The notes beneath the pieces are model-generated. The model was given only the letters and a program-made list of their open reading frames with translations. It was not told the DNA's origin and made no database searches. Positions 8,627 to 16,997 of a stretch of DNA of 64,000 nt are shown here, in pieces. The position numbers and the translations under genes are program-made. The number at the start of each line of letters is the position of its first letter. Positions within the stretch are counted from its first letter, which is position 1. This stretch comes from Bacteroidales bacterium (GTDB lineage: Bacteria > Bacteroidota > Bacteroidia > Bacteroidales > Marinilabiliaceae): positions 124,001-188,000 of the forward strand of contig JAKSLE010000004.1 in NCBI GenBank assembly GCA_024401365.1, in the 5' to 3' direction.

Positions 8627-11600
8627 TTACTTAGCCCCCTTGTTGTACCTCTGCTGGTACTCCAATGGACTAATTCCATACTCTTCAATAAAATATTGTT
8701 CAAAATAATCAACTACCGAAAATCCTGTCGCAACAGCCACTTCATCCACAGTGTACTTACCGTCCATGAGCATCTTGGCTGCTTCGGCCAACCTTATGTG
8801 CCTGATATACTCTACCGGCGACATATTGGTTGCCTGCATGATCTTTTTGTATAGCTGTACCTTGCTGGAACGCAAATGGCGTGCCAAATCATCTACCGTA
8901 ATCTCTGAAAGAATGTGCTTCAAGACATAGGCCTTGACACTCTCCAGCAACTCCCCATCGGCTACAGTAGACTGCACCGAGACTTGCTCTTCTTTTTCTG
9001 CTTCACTGCTACCGGATACCGACTGCACACCCTTGGCATTGTTCTGCACGTATGGCAAAGTAATGATAAACTGCGTTCCACTGCCTGCCGGATTGTCTTT
9101 TACTTCTATAGTGCCATTGTGCATCTGTACTATCTCTCTCGTCACATGCAGACCTAATCCGTATCCTGTAGTACTGCCTGTGTCAACTTGATAGTATTTG
9201 TTGAATATCAATGCCTTATGCTTGTCCGAAATACCTACTCCAGTATCGGTAACATTTATCTTTACATAGTCTGGATAGGCATCTATCGAAAGCGCTATCT
9301 GACCATAGTCTGGGGTGAACTTCGAGGCGTTGGATAGCAAATTGGATACCGCAGTGGTAATCTTGTCTGCATCAAAGTCCATCATGATGTTTGGCTGTGA
9401 CGACTGGAAGGTGTACTCCAAATCTTTGGTGTTTTCTCCCTCAAAGGCCTTGTATATCTTGCGTAAATGCGAAACTAAGTCAGCTCGCACAGCAACCAAC
9501 CTTATATTGTCAACTCCTAGCTCGTGCAACCCAACTATACTGGTGAGGGTCTTCTGCAACATCTTGACGTTCTTGTCTACGAGGGTCAACTGCGTCAGAC
9601 TGTCTCCCGTAATCTGCGGATCGCCTTTCAATTTCTCCAGTGGAGGTAACAATGCCCCTATCGGCGCACTCAGTTCTCTCGCTACATTGTTGAAAAACTG
9701 CTCCTTGTGCTCTGCCAATATCTTCCTCTGCATCTCGGGAGTCATCTCAATACCTTCTCTGTGACGCAACTGTATATAGTACATAAGTAACTGTACCAGA
9801 CACCATACCGCAAATACAAAAAGTAACGTATATACCACAAAGGCTATCTTAGAGGCATACCATGGCGGAAGTATGGTTATAGTGAGAGGATACTCATAAT
9901 GATTCGAAAAACCATCAGCATTGGTAGCTGATACATAAAGGGTATATGTACCTGGCAATAAATTGGTGAACGTAGCTTCTGGCTTGGTGGTGGTCTTTAC
10001 CTCTCCTTCCTTGCCGTCCAACCTGTAGGTGTACGATGTCTTGTGCGAAAGAATATAGTTGAGCGTCGAAAATTCTACCGTTATCATAGAGATCTTCGAT
10101 GGTACACTGATTCCTTCCGACGAGAGGTACAACTGCGTGTCTAGTGGCCTAGCCCCAAATAATACTTCTTGCGGGTGAACTTCTTCTCCATAAAGACGCA
10201 ACGACGTAAATGTTACTTGCGGTGGCTCTTGATTGAGACTTAGAACCTTGGGATCGAAGACCGAAAGACCAAACGAACGGCCCACAAATACCCTGCCGTC
10301 AGGTAACGTATGTATGGCTCGCTGATTGTATACTCCATTCTCCAATCCATCGTCTTTAGAATACTTAGATAGGGTATATTTATATTTTTCTTGCGAACCA
10401 ATACTATTTTCTACTTTGATATTTACCAGTCCGTCCGACGTAGCACACCATATATCATGCTTCTCGTCTTCTGCCACAGCTGTAACATAGTCGTTGGTGC
10501 CGTCTACGTGCAACTTAAAGGCTTTCGAGGTGTTCGATAATGGATCAAAAACACACAAGCCAGTCCTGGTTCCTACCCATAACAAACCTCGTGAGTCTTC
10601 TACCAACTGATGTATGTGCTCATGCAACAAGGGATACCTGCTCTCCGAGTCCAACTCCCTCACCGTATAGTTCACCCCTTGCTCATTGGTCACTAACGAC
10701 ATTACCGAAATACCTTTCTGCGAGGCTATATACAGACATTTGTTGGTCTTGGAGTATATCAAATCCGATACATAATCGGATAGTATGCCGTCTTGAGCAC
10801 GATTATACTCCTTGAATATCTTGGTCTTTGGGTCATACGACGCCATGCCGGAATTCAAGGAGCCAATCCACATTACTCCATCGTCACTCTCATCAAACGC
10901 CCATATACTGGTACAGGATACCGATGCTGGCACCCTCTTGCTGTGTATGTAATTGCTGAAATTCTTACCGTCAAAAATCGATAGACCTCCCATAAACGTG
11001 CCTATCCATAGATTCCCGTCCGATGCCGCCTTGAGCGTTACTATTACATCCGATGGCAACGAGTTGGGATTCTTGTCGTCATGCCTGTATCTGCGCTTCT
11101 CGCCTGTCTTGCCATCTATACGCACCAAACCACAACCGTTGGTTCCCAACCATATATTACCCTCACCATCATGCTCTACACACGTAATATTGGACATAAA
11201 CGCAGGGTCCTCATTTACCATGTCGTCCAACCTGTCAAGACCAAACTTGAAATTCGATGGGTTGTAATATGATAAGCCCGACTGGTAGTAGCCTACCCAC
11301 ATCGTACCATCTCTATCCCCAAAAATACAGTTGGTCGCATCATCTAATATCGAATAGTAGTCGTTGTGATTGTGTCGTATATTGAGGGTAGTACCCGTTT
11401 TTTTGTCATACAATACCAATCCTCCATGGTCGGTCGCTATCCATATTATTCCTTGCTTGTCCTGGAGAATATTGCGGATCATAACATCAGGAACCTTTAC
11501 CTCACTGCTCGCCGTGTGATTGTACTCTGCCCACTTGTTGCTCCTTGGAAAATATCTCCATACACCATGTATGTCCCTGTTCGAAAACCAAAAGTCTCCG

Positions 11601-12271
11601 TCTTCGTCTACATAGGGTAAATTTCGTCCTCGTGGCAATATACCATTTATTACTTCGGAATTGATGGTCTTTGTCTCAGAGTCTAACATCGAAATGTCTA
11701 TAGAGCCTATCTGACCATTCCACATGGCATAGACTACCCTGTCATTATTCTCCGTAATACCGGTAATGTCCCCCTCATGTGGTACCGATGGCATGACCAT
11801 CTTCAGGTCTGTCTCACCGCCCAACGATACATACAGCGCGTCTTTGTTCGCAACCCATACGTTGTAGTGACGGTCAACATAGGTCCTTAAATCCAACTCG
11901 TACGACCCCTCTGGCCTGTACTTCGAGACATCATACGAAAATTTGTCGGTGTTCCTGTCATAGATACAGTCTCCCGCCGACGTGTGAACTAGCATCTTAT
12001 CTCCACTTATGTCCCTTACCCAACCAACAAAATTCGACTTCAGAGAGGTGCTGTCTTCCGATGCTAAAAAAGTCTTGAGCCTGTATCCATCATAAAAATT
12101 CAACCCCCACGCAGTGGATAACCACATGAAACCATGGGAGTCTTGGTAAATATCATTTACCTGATTGTGCGTCAACCCATCGTCGGTGGTCATATGCCTG
12201 AACCTGTAGTCAGTGGCATTGGCTATGCCGACAAACGAAATCAACAATATATATATAAGCCAACTGCGCAT
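8627..12271 (-). CDS. Hybrid two-component-like regulator lacking phospho-accepting His and receiver domain
   Basis: 1214 residues. Signal sequence at 1-19; two-component 'reg_prop' beta-propeller repeats from about 25 to 680 (many GxxWIGT-like blades); Y_Y_Y domain at about 690-790; one membrane helix at about 803-828; a DHp-like helix; HATPase domain with N box (NLLSNASKFTP), G1 (DTGVGIS) and G2 (GYGLGLHV) intact; a short linker; C-terminal AraC-type DNA-binding domain (about 1110-1214). In the usual order a receiver sits between HATPase and AraC; here there is none. The normal SHELRTP phospho-accepting motif reads ARELSAP, with Arg865 (codon AGA) at the His position. The protein thus keeps sensing, ATP-binding and DNA-binding parts but cannot run a standard His-Asp relay. 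It sits directly upstream of the SurA/OstA genes on the same strand, not beside susC/susD genes. Confidence 0.9.
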   Translation of the reverse strand: MRSWLIYILLISFVGIANATDYRFRHMTTDDGLTHNQVNDIYQDSHGFMWLSTAWGLNFYDGYRLKTFLASEDSTSLKSNFVGWVRDISGDKMLVHTSAGDCIYDRNTDKFSYDVSKYRPEGSYELDLRTYVDRHYNVWVANKDALYVSLGGETDLKMVMPSVPHEGDITGITENNDRVVYAMWNGQIGSIDISMLDSETKTINSEVINGILPRGRNLPYVDEDGDFWFSNRDIHGVWRYFPRSNKWAEYNHTASSEVKVPDVMIRNILQDKQGIIWIATDHGGLVLYDKKTGTTLNIRHNHNDYYSILDDATNCIFGDRDGTMWVGYYQSGLSYYNPSNFKFGLDRLDDMVNEDPAFMSNITCVEHDGEGNIWLGTNGCGLVRIDGKTGEKRRYRHDDKNPNSLPSDVIVTLKAASDGNLWIGTFMGGLSIFDGKNFSNYIHSKRVPASVSCTSIWAFDESDDGVMWIGSLNSGMASYDPKTKIFKEYNRAQDGILSDYVSDLIYSKTNKCLYIASQKGISVMSLVTNEQGVNYTVRELDSESRYPLLHEHIHQLVEDSRGLLWVGTRTGLCVFDPLSNTSKAFKLHVDGTNDYVTAVAEDEKHDIWCATSDGLVNIKVENSIGSQEKYKYTLSKYSKDDGLENGVYNQRAIHTLPDGRVFVGRSFGLSVFDPKVLSLNQEPPQVTFTSLRLYGEEVHPQEVLFGARPLDTQLYLSSEGISVPSKISMITVEFSTLNYILSHKTSYTYRLDGKEGEVKTTTKPEATFTNLLPGTYTLYVSATNADGFSNHYEYPLTITILPPWYASKIAFVVYTLLFVFAVWCLVQLLMYYIQLRHREGIEMTPEMQRKILAEHKEQFFNNVARELSAPIGALLPPLEKLKGDPQITGDSLTQLTLVDKNVKMLQKTLTSIVGLHELGVDNIRLVAVRADLVSHLRKIYKAFEGENTKDLEYTFQSSQPNIMMDFDADKITTAVSNLLSNASKFTPDYGQIALSIDAYPDYVKINVTDTGVGISDKHKALIFNKYYQVDTGSTTGYGLGLHVTREIVQMHNGTIEVKDNPAGSGTQFIITLPYVQNNAKGVQSVSGSSEAEKEEQVSVQSTVADGELLESVKAYVLKHILSEITVDDLARHLRSSKVQLYKKIMQATNMSPVEYIRHIRLAEAAKMLMDGKYTVDEVAVATGFSVVDYFEQYFIEEYGISPLEYQQRYNKGAK

Positions 12272-12397
12272 GTTGTCTTTTTTTAGTCAACAAAAAATAT
12301 TTGCAGATTATATCAATATCTTGCGAATTTAGTCATTTATTACCTACATAACGATTTTTTTTTCAACTTTGTAACAATTTAACAATATCAATAAGGT

Positions 12398-12571
12398 ATG
12401 ATACCACAGAATCCAGATATGTTGCTGAGTTTCATCAACATGAAATTGCGCGACGAATTCGACTCTTTCTCCGAATTGTGCGATGTTTTGGATCTCGACC
12501 GCAACGAAATAGAACAAAAATTGGCCAACGCTGGATATGTTTACAACGAACAGCTTAACCAATTCAAATAA
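12398..12571 (+). CDS. DUF4250 family small protein
   Basis: 57 residues beginning MIPQNPDMLLSFINMKLRDE and ending with a YNEQLNQFK-like tail, which matches the DUF4250 family of small acidic helical proteins common in gut bacteria; function unknown. The acidic middle (SELCDVLDLDRNEIEQKLA) resembles a short helix-turn-helix-like pair of helices. It is too short for usual ORF cut-offs, and the overlapping antisense frame at 12344-12562 shows no family features. It stands 29 bp before the GH3 gene on the same strand and could be co-transcribed with it; the divergent regulator gene starts about 125 bp upstream. Confidence 0.85.
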   Translation: MIPQNPDMLLSFINMKLRDEFDSFSELCDVLDLDRNEIEQKLANAGYVYNEQLNQFK

Positions 12572-12600
12572 CTAACGCCTAAAATACAAACAGGATATTT

Positions 12601-14796
12601 ATGAAAAAACTTACCCCTTACTTCCTCGGTTTGGCCTCTATGTGCGCTATAGCATGCCAACCTCAATCAGACCAAAAGGCCTCAGATGGCAAGTTGTCTG
12701 AGGCTGAGATCGAGGCTCGTATCAATGAAATCCTCCCTCAATTGTCAATCGAAGAGAAGTCGGCTATGTGCCACGCTCAGTCTAAATTCTCTACCCCAGG
12801 CGTAGCCCGCCTCGGTATACCTGAGTTGTGGTGGTCGGATGGCCCTCACGGCGTACGCGCTGAAATCAACTGGAACGACTGGGGTTACGCAGGATGGAAC
12901 AACGACTCTTGTACCGCTTTCCCTGCTCTCTCAGCCCTCGCCGCTACTTTCAACCCCGATTTGGCTTATATCTATGGCGTAGCCCTCGGCGAGGAGTCTA
13001 GATATCGTAAAAAGAACGTAATCCTCGGCCCTGGCGTAAATATCTATCGTACACCTCTTAACGGCCGTAACTTCGAATATATGGGCGAGGACCCTTTCTT
13101 GGCTTCTACCCTCGTAGTACCTTATATCCACGGCGTACAGAGTACTGGTACAGCTACCTCGGTTAAGCACTACGCTCTCAATAACCAGGAGGACGACCGC
13201 ATGGGCGTCAATGTCCAGGTCAGCGAGCGCGCCCTCCGAGAACTCTACCTCCCTGCTTTCAAGGCTGCCGTAGTGGATGGCGGCGCATGGACTATCATGG
13301 GCTCTTATAATAGGTACAACAACCAGCATTGCTGCCACAACGAAATACTCCTCATGGATATCCTCAAAAAGGAGTGGAATTTCGATGGCGTAGTCGTTTC
13401 CGACTGGGGCGGCGTTCACGATACTAAGGAGGCTGCTCGCTTCGGCCTCGACGTGGAAATGGGCTCTTTTACCAATGGCTTGGATGCTCAGCTGGGCAAC
13501 TTCTCTTGGGATGACTATAACTTGGCTAAGCCTTATATCAATGCTATCAAGAAGGGCGAGTTGCCAGTGGCTGATCTCGACGATAAGGCTCGCCGTATTT
13601 TGCGCCTCAACTTCCGCACAAACAACGGATGGGGCCCTGGCCGTATGACTTGTCCCGACCACATGAAGACAGCTCACGACGTAGCTCAGGAGGCTGTTAC
13701 TCTTCTCAAAAACGAGGGCGCTGTACTCCCTCTCGACCCTGCTAAGAAGTTGACTATCGCTGTAATAGGCGAAAACGCAACTCGTACTCTCGTTAAGGCT
13801 GGTGGCTCTTCTGAGCTTAAGCCTAAGTACGAAATAGCTCCTCTCGATGGAATCCGTAACGAATTCCCTAATGCCAACATCGAATACGCTACTGGTTACA
13901 CTAGCGGACCTGCTTTCTATGGCTTCGCTCCTGCCCCTAAGGAGGATCAGGCTAAACTTAAGGCCGAGGCAGTAGAATTGGCTCAAAAAGCCGATCTCGT
14001 AATCTATGTAGGTGGCCTTAACAAGAATTATCAGCAGGATTGCGAGGGCGGCGACCGTACAGCTTACGAATTGCCTTTTAATCAGGATGCCCTCATCAGC
14101 GCTTTGGCCGATGTAAATAAGAATATGGTAGTGGTACTCGCTTCTGGTAACGCATATTCTATGCCTTGGATCGACAAGGTCCCTGCTGTTGTTCAAGCTT
14201 GGTACCTAGGCTCTGAGTCGGGTAACGTAGTGGCAGAAGTACTTTGCGGTAAAATCAACCCTTCTGGTAAACTGCCATTCTCTTTTCCTGTTAAACTCGA
14301 GGATAGCGCTCCTCATAGCTTCAACGACCCTATGGTTTACCCAGGTGTCGACCATCAGGAGATTTACAAGGAGGATATCCTCGTGGGTTACCGTTGGCAC
14401 GATACTAAGGGTATCAAGCCTCTCTTCCCATTCGGCTTCGGCTTGAGCTATACTACTTTCGACGTAAAGGATATCAAGGTGTCTAACACTGCTTCTAATA
14501 TCAATGTATCGGCTAATATAGCTAATACAGGCAACGTCAACGGCGCCGAGGTGCTCCAAGTTTATGTAGGTAAGGTAGATAGCAAGGTGGCTCGCGCTCA
14601 GAAGGAACTTAAGGGCTTCCAGAAACTGGCTGTCAATAAGGGCGCTAGCGCTAACGCTAATATCTCTATCCCTGTAGAGAGCCTCAAGTTCTACAACGAG
14701 GAGACTAAGGCTTGGGAGCTGGAGAAGGGTAAGTACGTAGTATATGTAGGTACCTCTTCCGCAGATATCCTCTCTACTACCGAAATCGAGTTGTAA
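12601..14796 (+). CDS. Glycoside hydrolase family 3 beta-glucosidase/xylosidase-type lipoprotein
   Basis: 731-residue GH3 enzyme releasing terminal beta-linked sugars from oligosaccharides. Lipoprotein signal with lipobox AIAC (Cys19) puts it on the cell envelope. The N-terminal TIM-barrel domain shows GPHGVR, the LGPGVNIYR-PLNGRNFEYMGEDP block and VKHYALNNQE; VVVSDWGG holds the likely nucleophile Asp268. The alpha/beta sandwich (about 365-600) and C-terminal fibronectin III-like domain (about 640-731, with GAEVLQVYVG) complete the common three-domain layout. Glucose versus xylose preference cannot be read from the sequence; the xylulokinase gene that follows hints at pentose use, but each gene has its own signals. 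A terminator follows. Confidence 0.93.
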   Translation: MKKLTPYFLGLASMCAIACQPQSDQKASDGKLSEAEIEARINEILPQLSIEEKSAMCHAQSKFSTPGVARLGIPELWWSDGPHGVRAEINWNDWGYAGWNNDSCTAFPALSALAATFNPDLAYIYGVALGEESRYRKKNVILGPGVNIYRTPLNGRNFEYMGEDPFLASTLVVPYIHGVQSTGTATSVKHYALNNQEDDRMGVNVQVSERALRELYLPAFKAAVVDGGAWTIMGSYNRYNNQHCCHNEILLMDILKKEWNFDGVVVSDWGGVHDTKEAARFGLDVEMGSFTNGLDAQLGNFSWDDYNLAKPYINAIKKGELPVADLDDKARRILRLNFRTNNGWGPGRMTCPDHMKTAHDVAQEAVTLLKNEGAVLPLDPAKKLTIAVIGENATRTLVKAGGSSELKPKYEIAPLDGIRNEFPNANIEYATGYTSGPAFYGFAPAPKEDQAKLKAEAVELAQKADLVIYVGGLNKNYQQDCEGGDRTAYELPFNQDALISALADVNKNMVVVLASGNAYSMPWIDKVPAVVQAWYLGSESGNVVAEVLCGKINPSGKLPFSFPVKLEDSAPHSFNDPMVYPGVDHQEIYKEDILVGYRWHDTKGIKPLFPFGFGLSYTTFDVKDIKVSNTASNINVSANIANTGNVNGAEVLQVYVGKVDSKVARAQKELKGFQKLAVNKGASANANISIPVESLKFYNEETKAWELEKGKYVVYVGTSSADILSTTEIEL

Positions 14797-14818
14797 TACA
14801 ACTGATCATATTTCCCCA

Positions 14819-14853
14819 ACAGGGCTCACTTCTATAGTGCGCCCTGTTTTTTT
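14819..14853 (+). terminator. Rho-independent terminator after GH3 gene
   Basis: ACAGGGC (14819-14825) pairs with GCCCTGT (14841-14847) and is followed by a run of seven T. Confidence 0.8.
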
Positions 14854-14945
14854 ATCTGTATATCTGTACCACCAACTCACCTGTCCATCAATACCCTATC
14901 TATCAAACACTTACACCTCCTCACAACACTTTTGCCTAAAAAACA

Positions 14946-14977
14946 TTTGGCAGAACAAATATTAAACTCTAGCTTTG
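14946..14977 (+). promoter_or_regulatory. Promoter of xylulokinase gene
   Basis: TTTG (14946-14949), 20-bp spacer, TAGCTTTG (14970-14977): a full match to the Bacteroidetes -33/-7 consensus. It leaves an approximately 100-nt leader before the xylB start, in which no recognised riboswitch was seen. Confidence 0.8.
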
Positions 14978-15085
14978 CAAAGCGATATAGTATGCCTAAT
15001 TAAAATCACGACATTTGGGTGCTATTTCACAATCAATCATAGAAATTAGAATAACATTTATATAAATTAGAAAATACACAAGACA

Positions 15086-16573
15086 ATGTATACTTTAGGA
15101 GTAGACGTCGGAAGTTCTTCCGTAAAGGCTAGCTTGGTAAGCGTTGAGACAGGTAAGTGCGTAGCTACTACCTTCTTCCCTAAAACAGAGGCTAAGATTA
15201 TCGCAAATCAGCCAGGTTGGGCTGAACAGGAGCCTACTGAGTGGTGGAAGAACCTCTGCCAGAGCGTTAACTTCATCATGAACGAAAGCGGCGTTAAGCC
15301 TGCTGACGTTAAGGCTATCGGTATCAGCTACCAGATGCATGGCCTCGTTTGCGTAGATAAGGACCAAAACGTACTCCGCCCAGCTATCATCTGGTGCGAC
15401 TCTCGCGCAGTACCTTACGGCGAACAGGCTTTCAGCGTGCTCGGTAAGGACCTCTGCCTCTCTCATTTGCTCAACTCTCCAGGCAACTTCACAGCGTCTA
15501 AACTCGCTTGGGTTCGCGAGAACGAGCCAGAACTTTTCAACAAAATCTACAAGATCATGCTCCCTGGCGATTATATCGCTATGCGCATGACCGGCGAAAT
15601 AAATACTACCATCTCTGGCCTCTCTGAGGGTATGATGTGGGATTTCAAAGAGGGCAAGGTCGCTAAGTTCCTCCTCGATTACTACCAAATCCCTGAAAGC
15701 TTCATCCCTACTATCCTCCCTACTTTCGCAGATCAGGGTCACCTCTCTTCTGTAGCTGCTAAGGAGTTGGGCCTCGCTGAGGGTACTCCTGTAACTTACC
15801 GCGGTGGCGACCAGCCTAACAACGCCCTCTCTCTCGGCGTTCTCGAACCAGGCGAGATCGCAGCTACTGCTGGTACATCAGGTGTGGTTTACGGCGTTAA
15901 CGGTACAGTTAACTACGATAACCAGAGCCGCGTAAATACTTTCGCTCACGTTAACTATTCTAAGGATAACATCCGCCTCGGCCACCTCCTCTGCGTCAAC
16001 GGTACAGGTATCCTCAACTCTTGGATCAAGCGTACAGTAGCTCCAGAGGGTATCTCTTATGCTGATATGAACGACCTCGCAGCACAGGTAGCTATCGGTA
16101 GCGAAGGCCTATCTATCCTTCCTTTCGGTAACGGCGCTGAACGTATGCTCGAAAACAAGGAGATCGGTTGCTCTGCTCAGGGCATCAACTTCAATATCCA
16201 TACCAAGGCTCACATGGTTCGCGCTGCTCAGGAGGGTATCGTATTCTCATTCAAGTATGGTATCGATATCATGAACGAGATGGGTATGCAGGTTAGCACT
16301 ATCCACGCAGGTAACGCTAATATGTTCCTCTCTCCTATCTTCCGCGATACTTTGGCTGGCGTAACTGGCGCTACTATCCAACTCCACGATACTGATGGCT
16401 CTCTCGGTGCCGCTAAGGGCGCTGGTATCGGCGCAGGTATCTACAAGTCTGCAGCAGAGGCTTTCAGCACTCTCGAGACTATGAAGACTATCGAGCCTGA
16501 CGCTATCAAGGCTCCTCAGTACGCAGAGGCTTACAATACTTGGAGATATCGTCTCGAGCAGGCTATCAAATAA
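15086..16573 (+). CDS. xylB: Xylulokinase (FGGY carbohydrate kinase)
   Basis: 495-residue FGGY kinase, phosphorylating D-xylulose to xylulose-5-phosphate in the cytoplasm. It has the N-terminal phosphate-binding strand LGVDVGSSSVKA, the substrate motif GISYQMHGLV, IIWCDSRA, and GGDQPNNALSLG with the catalytic-base candidate Asp242; the C-terminal half has the ATPase fold with GNGAERM and GAAKGAGIGAG. The MHG motif and length favour xylulokinase over other FGGY kinases, but exact substrate is inferred. No xylose isomerase gene lies in the window, so the pathway is split. Its own promoter and a strong terminator make it a single-gene unit. Confidence 0.9.
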   Translation: MYTLGVDVGSSSVKASLVSVETGKCVATTFFPKTEAKIIANQPGWAEQEPTEWWKNLCQSVNFIMNESGVKPADVKAIGISYQMHGLVCVDKDQNVLRPAIIWCDSRAVPYGEQAFSVLGKDLCLSHLLNSPGNFTASKLAWVRENEPELFNKIYKIMLPGDYIAMRMTGEINTTISGLSEGMMWDFKEGKVAKFLLDYYQIPESFIPTILPTFADQGHLSSVAAKELGLAEGTPVTYRGGDQPNNALSLGVLEPGEIAATAGTSGVVYGVNGTVNYDNQSRVNTFAHVNYSKDNIRLGHLLCVNGTGILNSWIKRTVAPEGISYADMNDLAAQVAIGSEGLSILPFGNGAERMLENKEIGCSAQGINFNIHTKAHMVRAAQEGIVFSFKYGIDIMNEMGMQVSTIHAGNANMFLSPIFRDTLAGVTGATIQLHDTDGSLGAAKGAGIGAGIYKSAAEAFSTLETMKTIEPDAIKAPQYAEAYNTWRYRLEQAIK

Positions 16574-16610
16574 TCTGCAAATCACCCTTTTATATATAAA
16601 GGTCAACTAT

Positions 16611-16642
16611 AGTGCCCCTCACTTTTGTGAGAGGCACTTTTT
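16611..16642 (+). terminator. Terminator after xylB
   Basis: AGTGCCCCTCAC (16611-16622), TTTT loop, GTGAGAGGCACT (16627-16638): 11 of 12 pairs, followed by a T-run. Confidence 0.88.
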
Positions 16643-16658
16643 ATTTCAATTTATTGTG

Positions 16659-16666
16659 TATCTTTG
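16659..16666 (+). promoter_or_regulatory. -7 box of the tRNA-Pro gene
   Basis: TATCTTTG, matching TAnnTTTG, 17 bp before the tRNA 5' end; just the spacing expected for a tRNA transcription unit. Confidence 0.65.
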
Positions 16667-16683
16667 TAGCCGCAATACGTGAG

Positions 16684-16758
16684 CGGGATGTAGCTCAGCC
16701 CGGTTAGAGTACACGTCTGGGGGGCGTGTGGTCGCAAGTTCGAATCTTGTCATCCCGA
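16684..16758 (+). tRNA. tRNA-Pro(GGG)
   Basis: Complete cloverleaf: acceptor CGGGATG/CATCCCG, D-arm GCTC/GAGT, anticodon stem CACGT/GCGTG around loop CTGGGGG (anticodon GGG, codons CCC/CCU), and T-arm GCAAG-TTCGAAT-CTTGT with discriminator A. No encoded CCA: the bases after the discriminator are CT. The anticodon loop has a run of five G, which is normal for this isoacceptor with G at position 37. Confidence 0.95.
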
Positions 16759-16841
16759 CTTTCTTTTTTCTCCTTCTGTATCACATCATTACACCTCCCC
16801 TACCCCTCCTCCACATACCCTTTTTTGGTTTGTCGCATAAT

Positions 16842-16905
16842 AAAAAAACTGCGAGCAACATTATATCTGGCTTGTACTAGCATATACCTTCCTTCCTATC
16901 GCATC
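16842..16905 (+). repeat. Dispersed intergenic element, copy B
   Basis: Seven A followed by CTGCGAGCAAC (16849-16859) and a pyrimidine-rich tail. It lies between the plus-strand tRNA and the plus-strand DUF2851 gene; there is no minus-strand gene nearby that it could terminate. Confidence 0.85.
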
Positions 16906-16964
16906 CTAACATCAAACCACACAAAAAGCCCCCTCAAATCATCCCCACTATCAAATAAAAAAAT

Positions 16965-16972
16965 TATATTTG
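16965..16972 (+). promoter_or_regulatory. -7 box upstream of DUF2851 gene
   Basis: TATATTTG, 25 bp before the start codon; -33 element not clear. Confidence 0.6.
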
Positions 16973-16997
16973 TACCAACTTTTAAATTAATTAACCC

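Noticed and set aside
12344..12562. 72-residue minus-strand frame between the regulator and GH3 genes
   Set aside because: It is antisense to the DUF4250 gene (12398-12571), which has recognisable family sequence.
12931..14196. 421-residue minus-strand frame opposite the GH3 gene
   Set aside because: The GH3 gene has catalytic motifs throughout; the antisense frame comes from the strong codon bias of the plus-strand gene. The same applies to the long antisense frames at 19340-20188, 22173-23117 and 44474-45118.
14853..15085. Riboswitch in the leader of xylB
   Set aside because: No recognised aptamer pattern or terminator/antiterminator pair was found between the promoter and the start codon.
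16684..16758. tRNA-Pro as an attachment site for an integrated element
   Set aside because: No integrase and no repeat of the tRNA 3' end was seen in the window.
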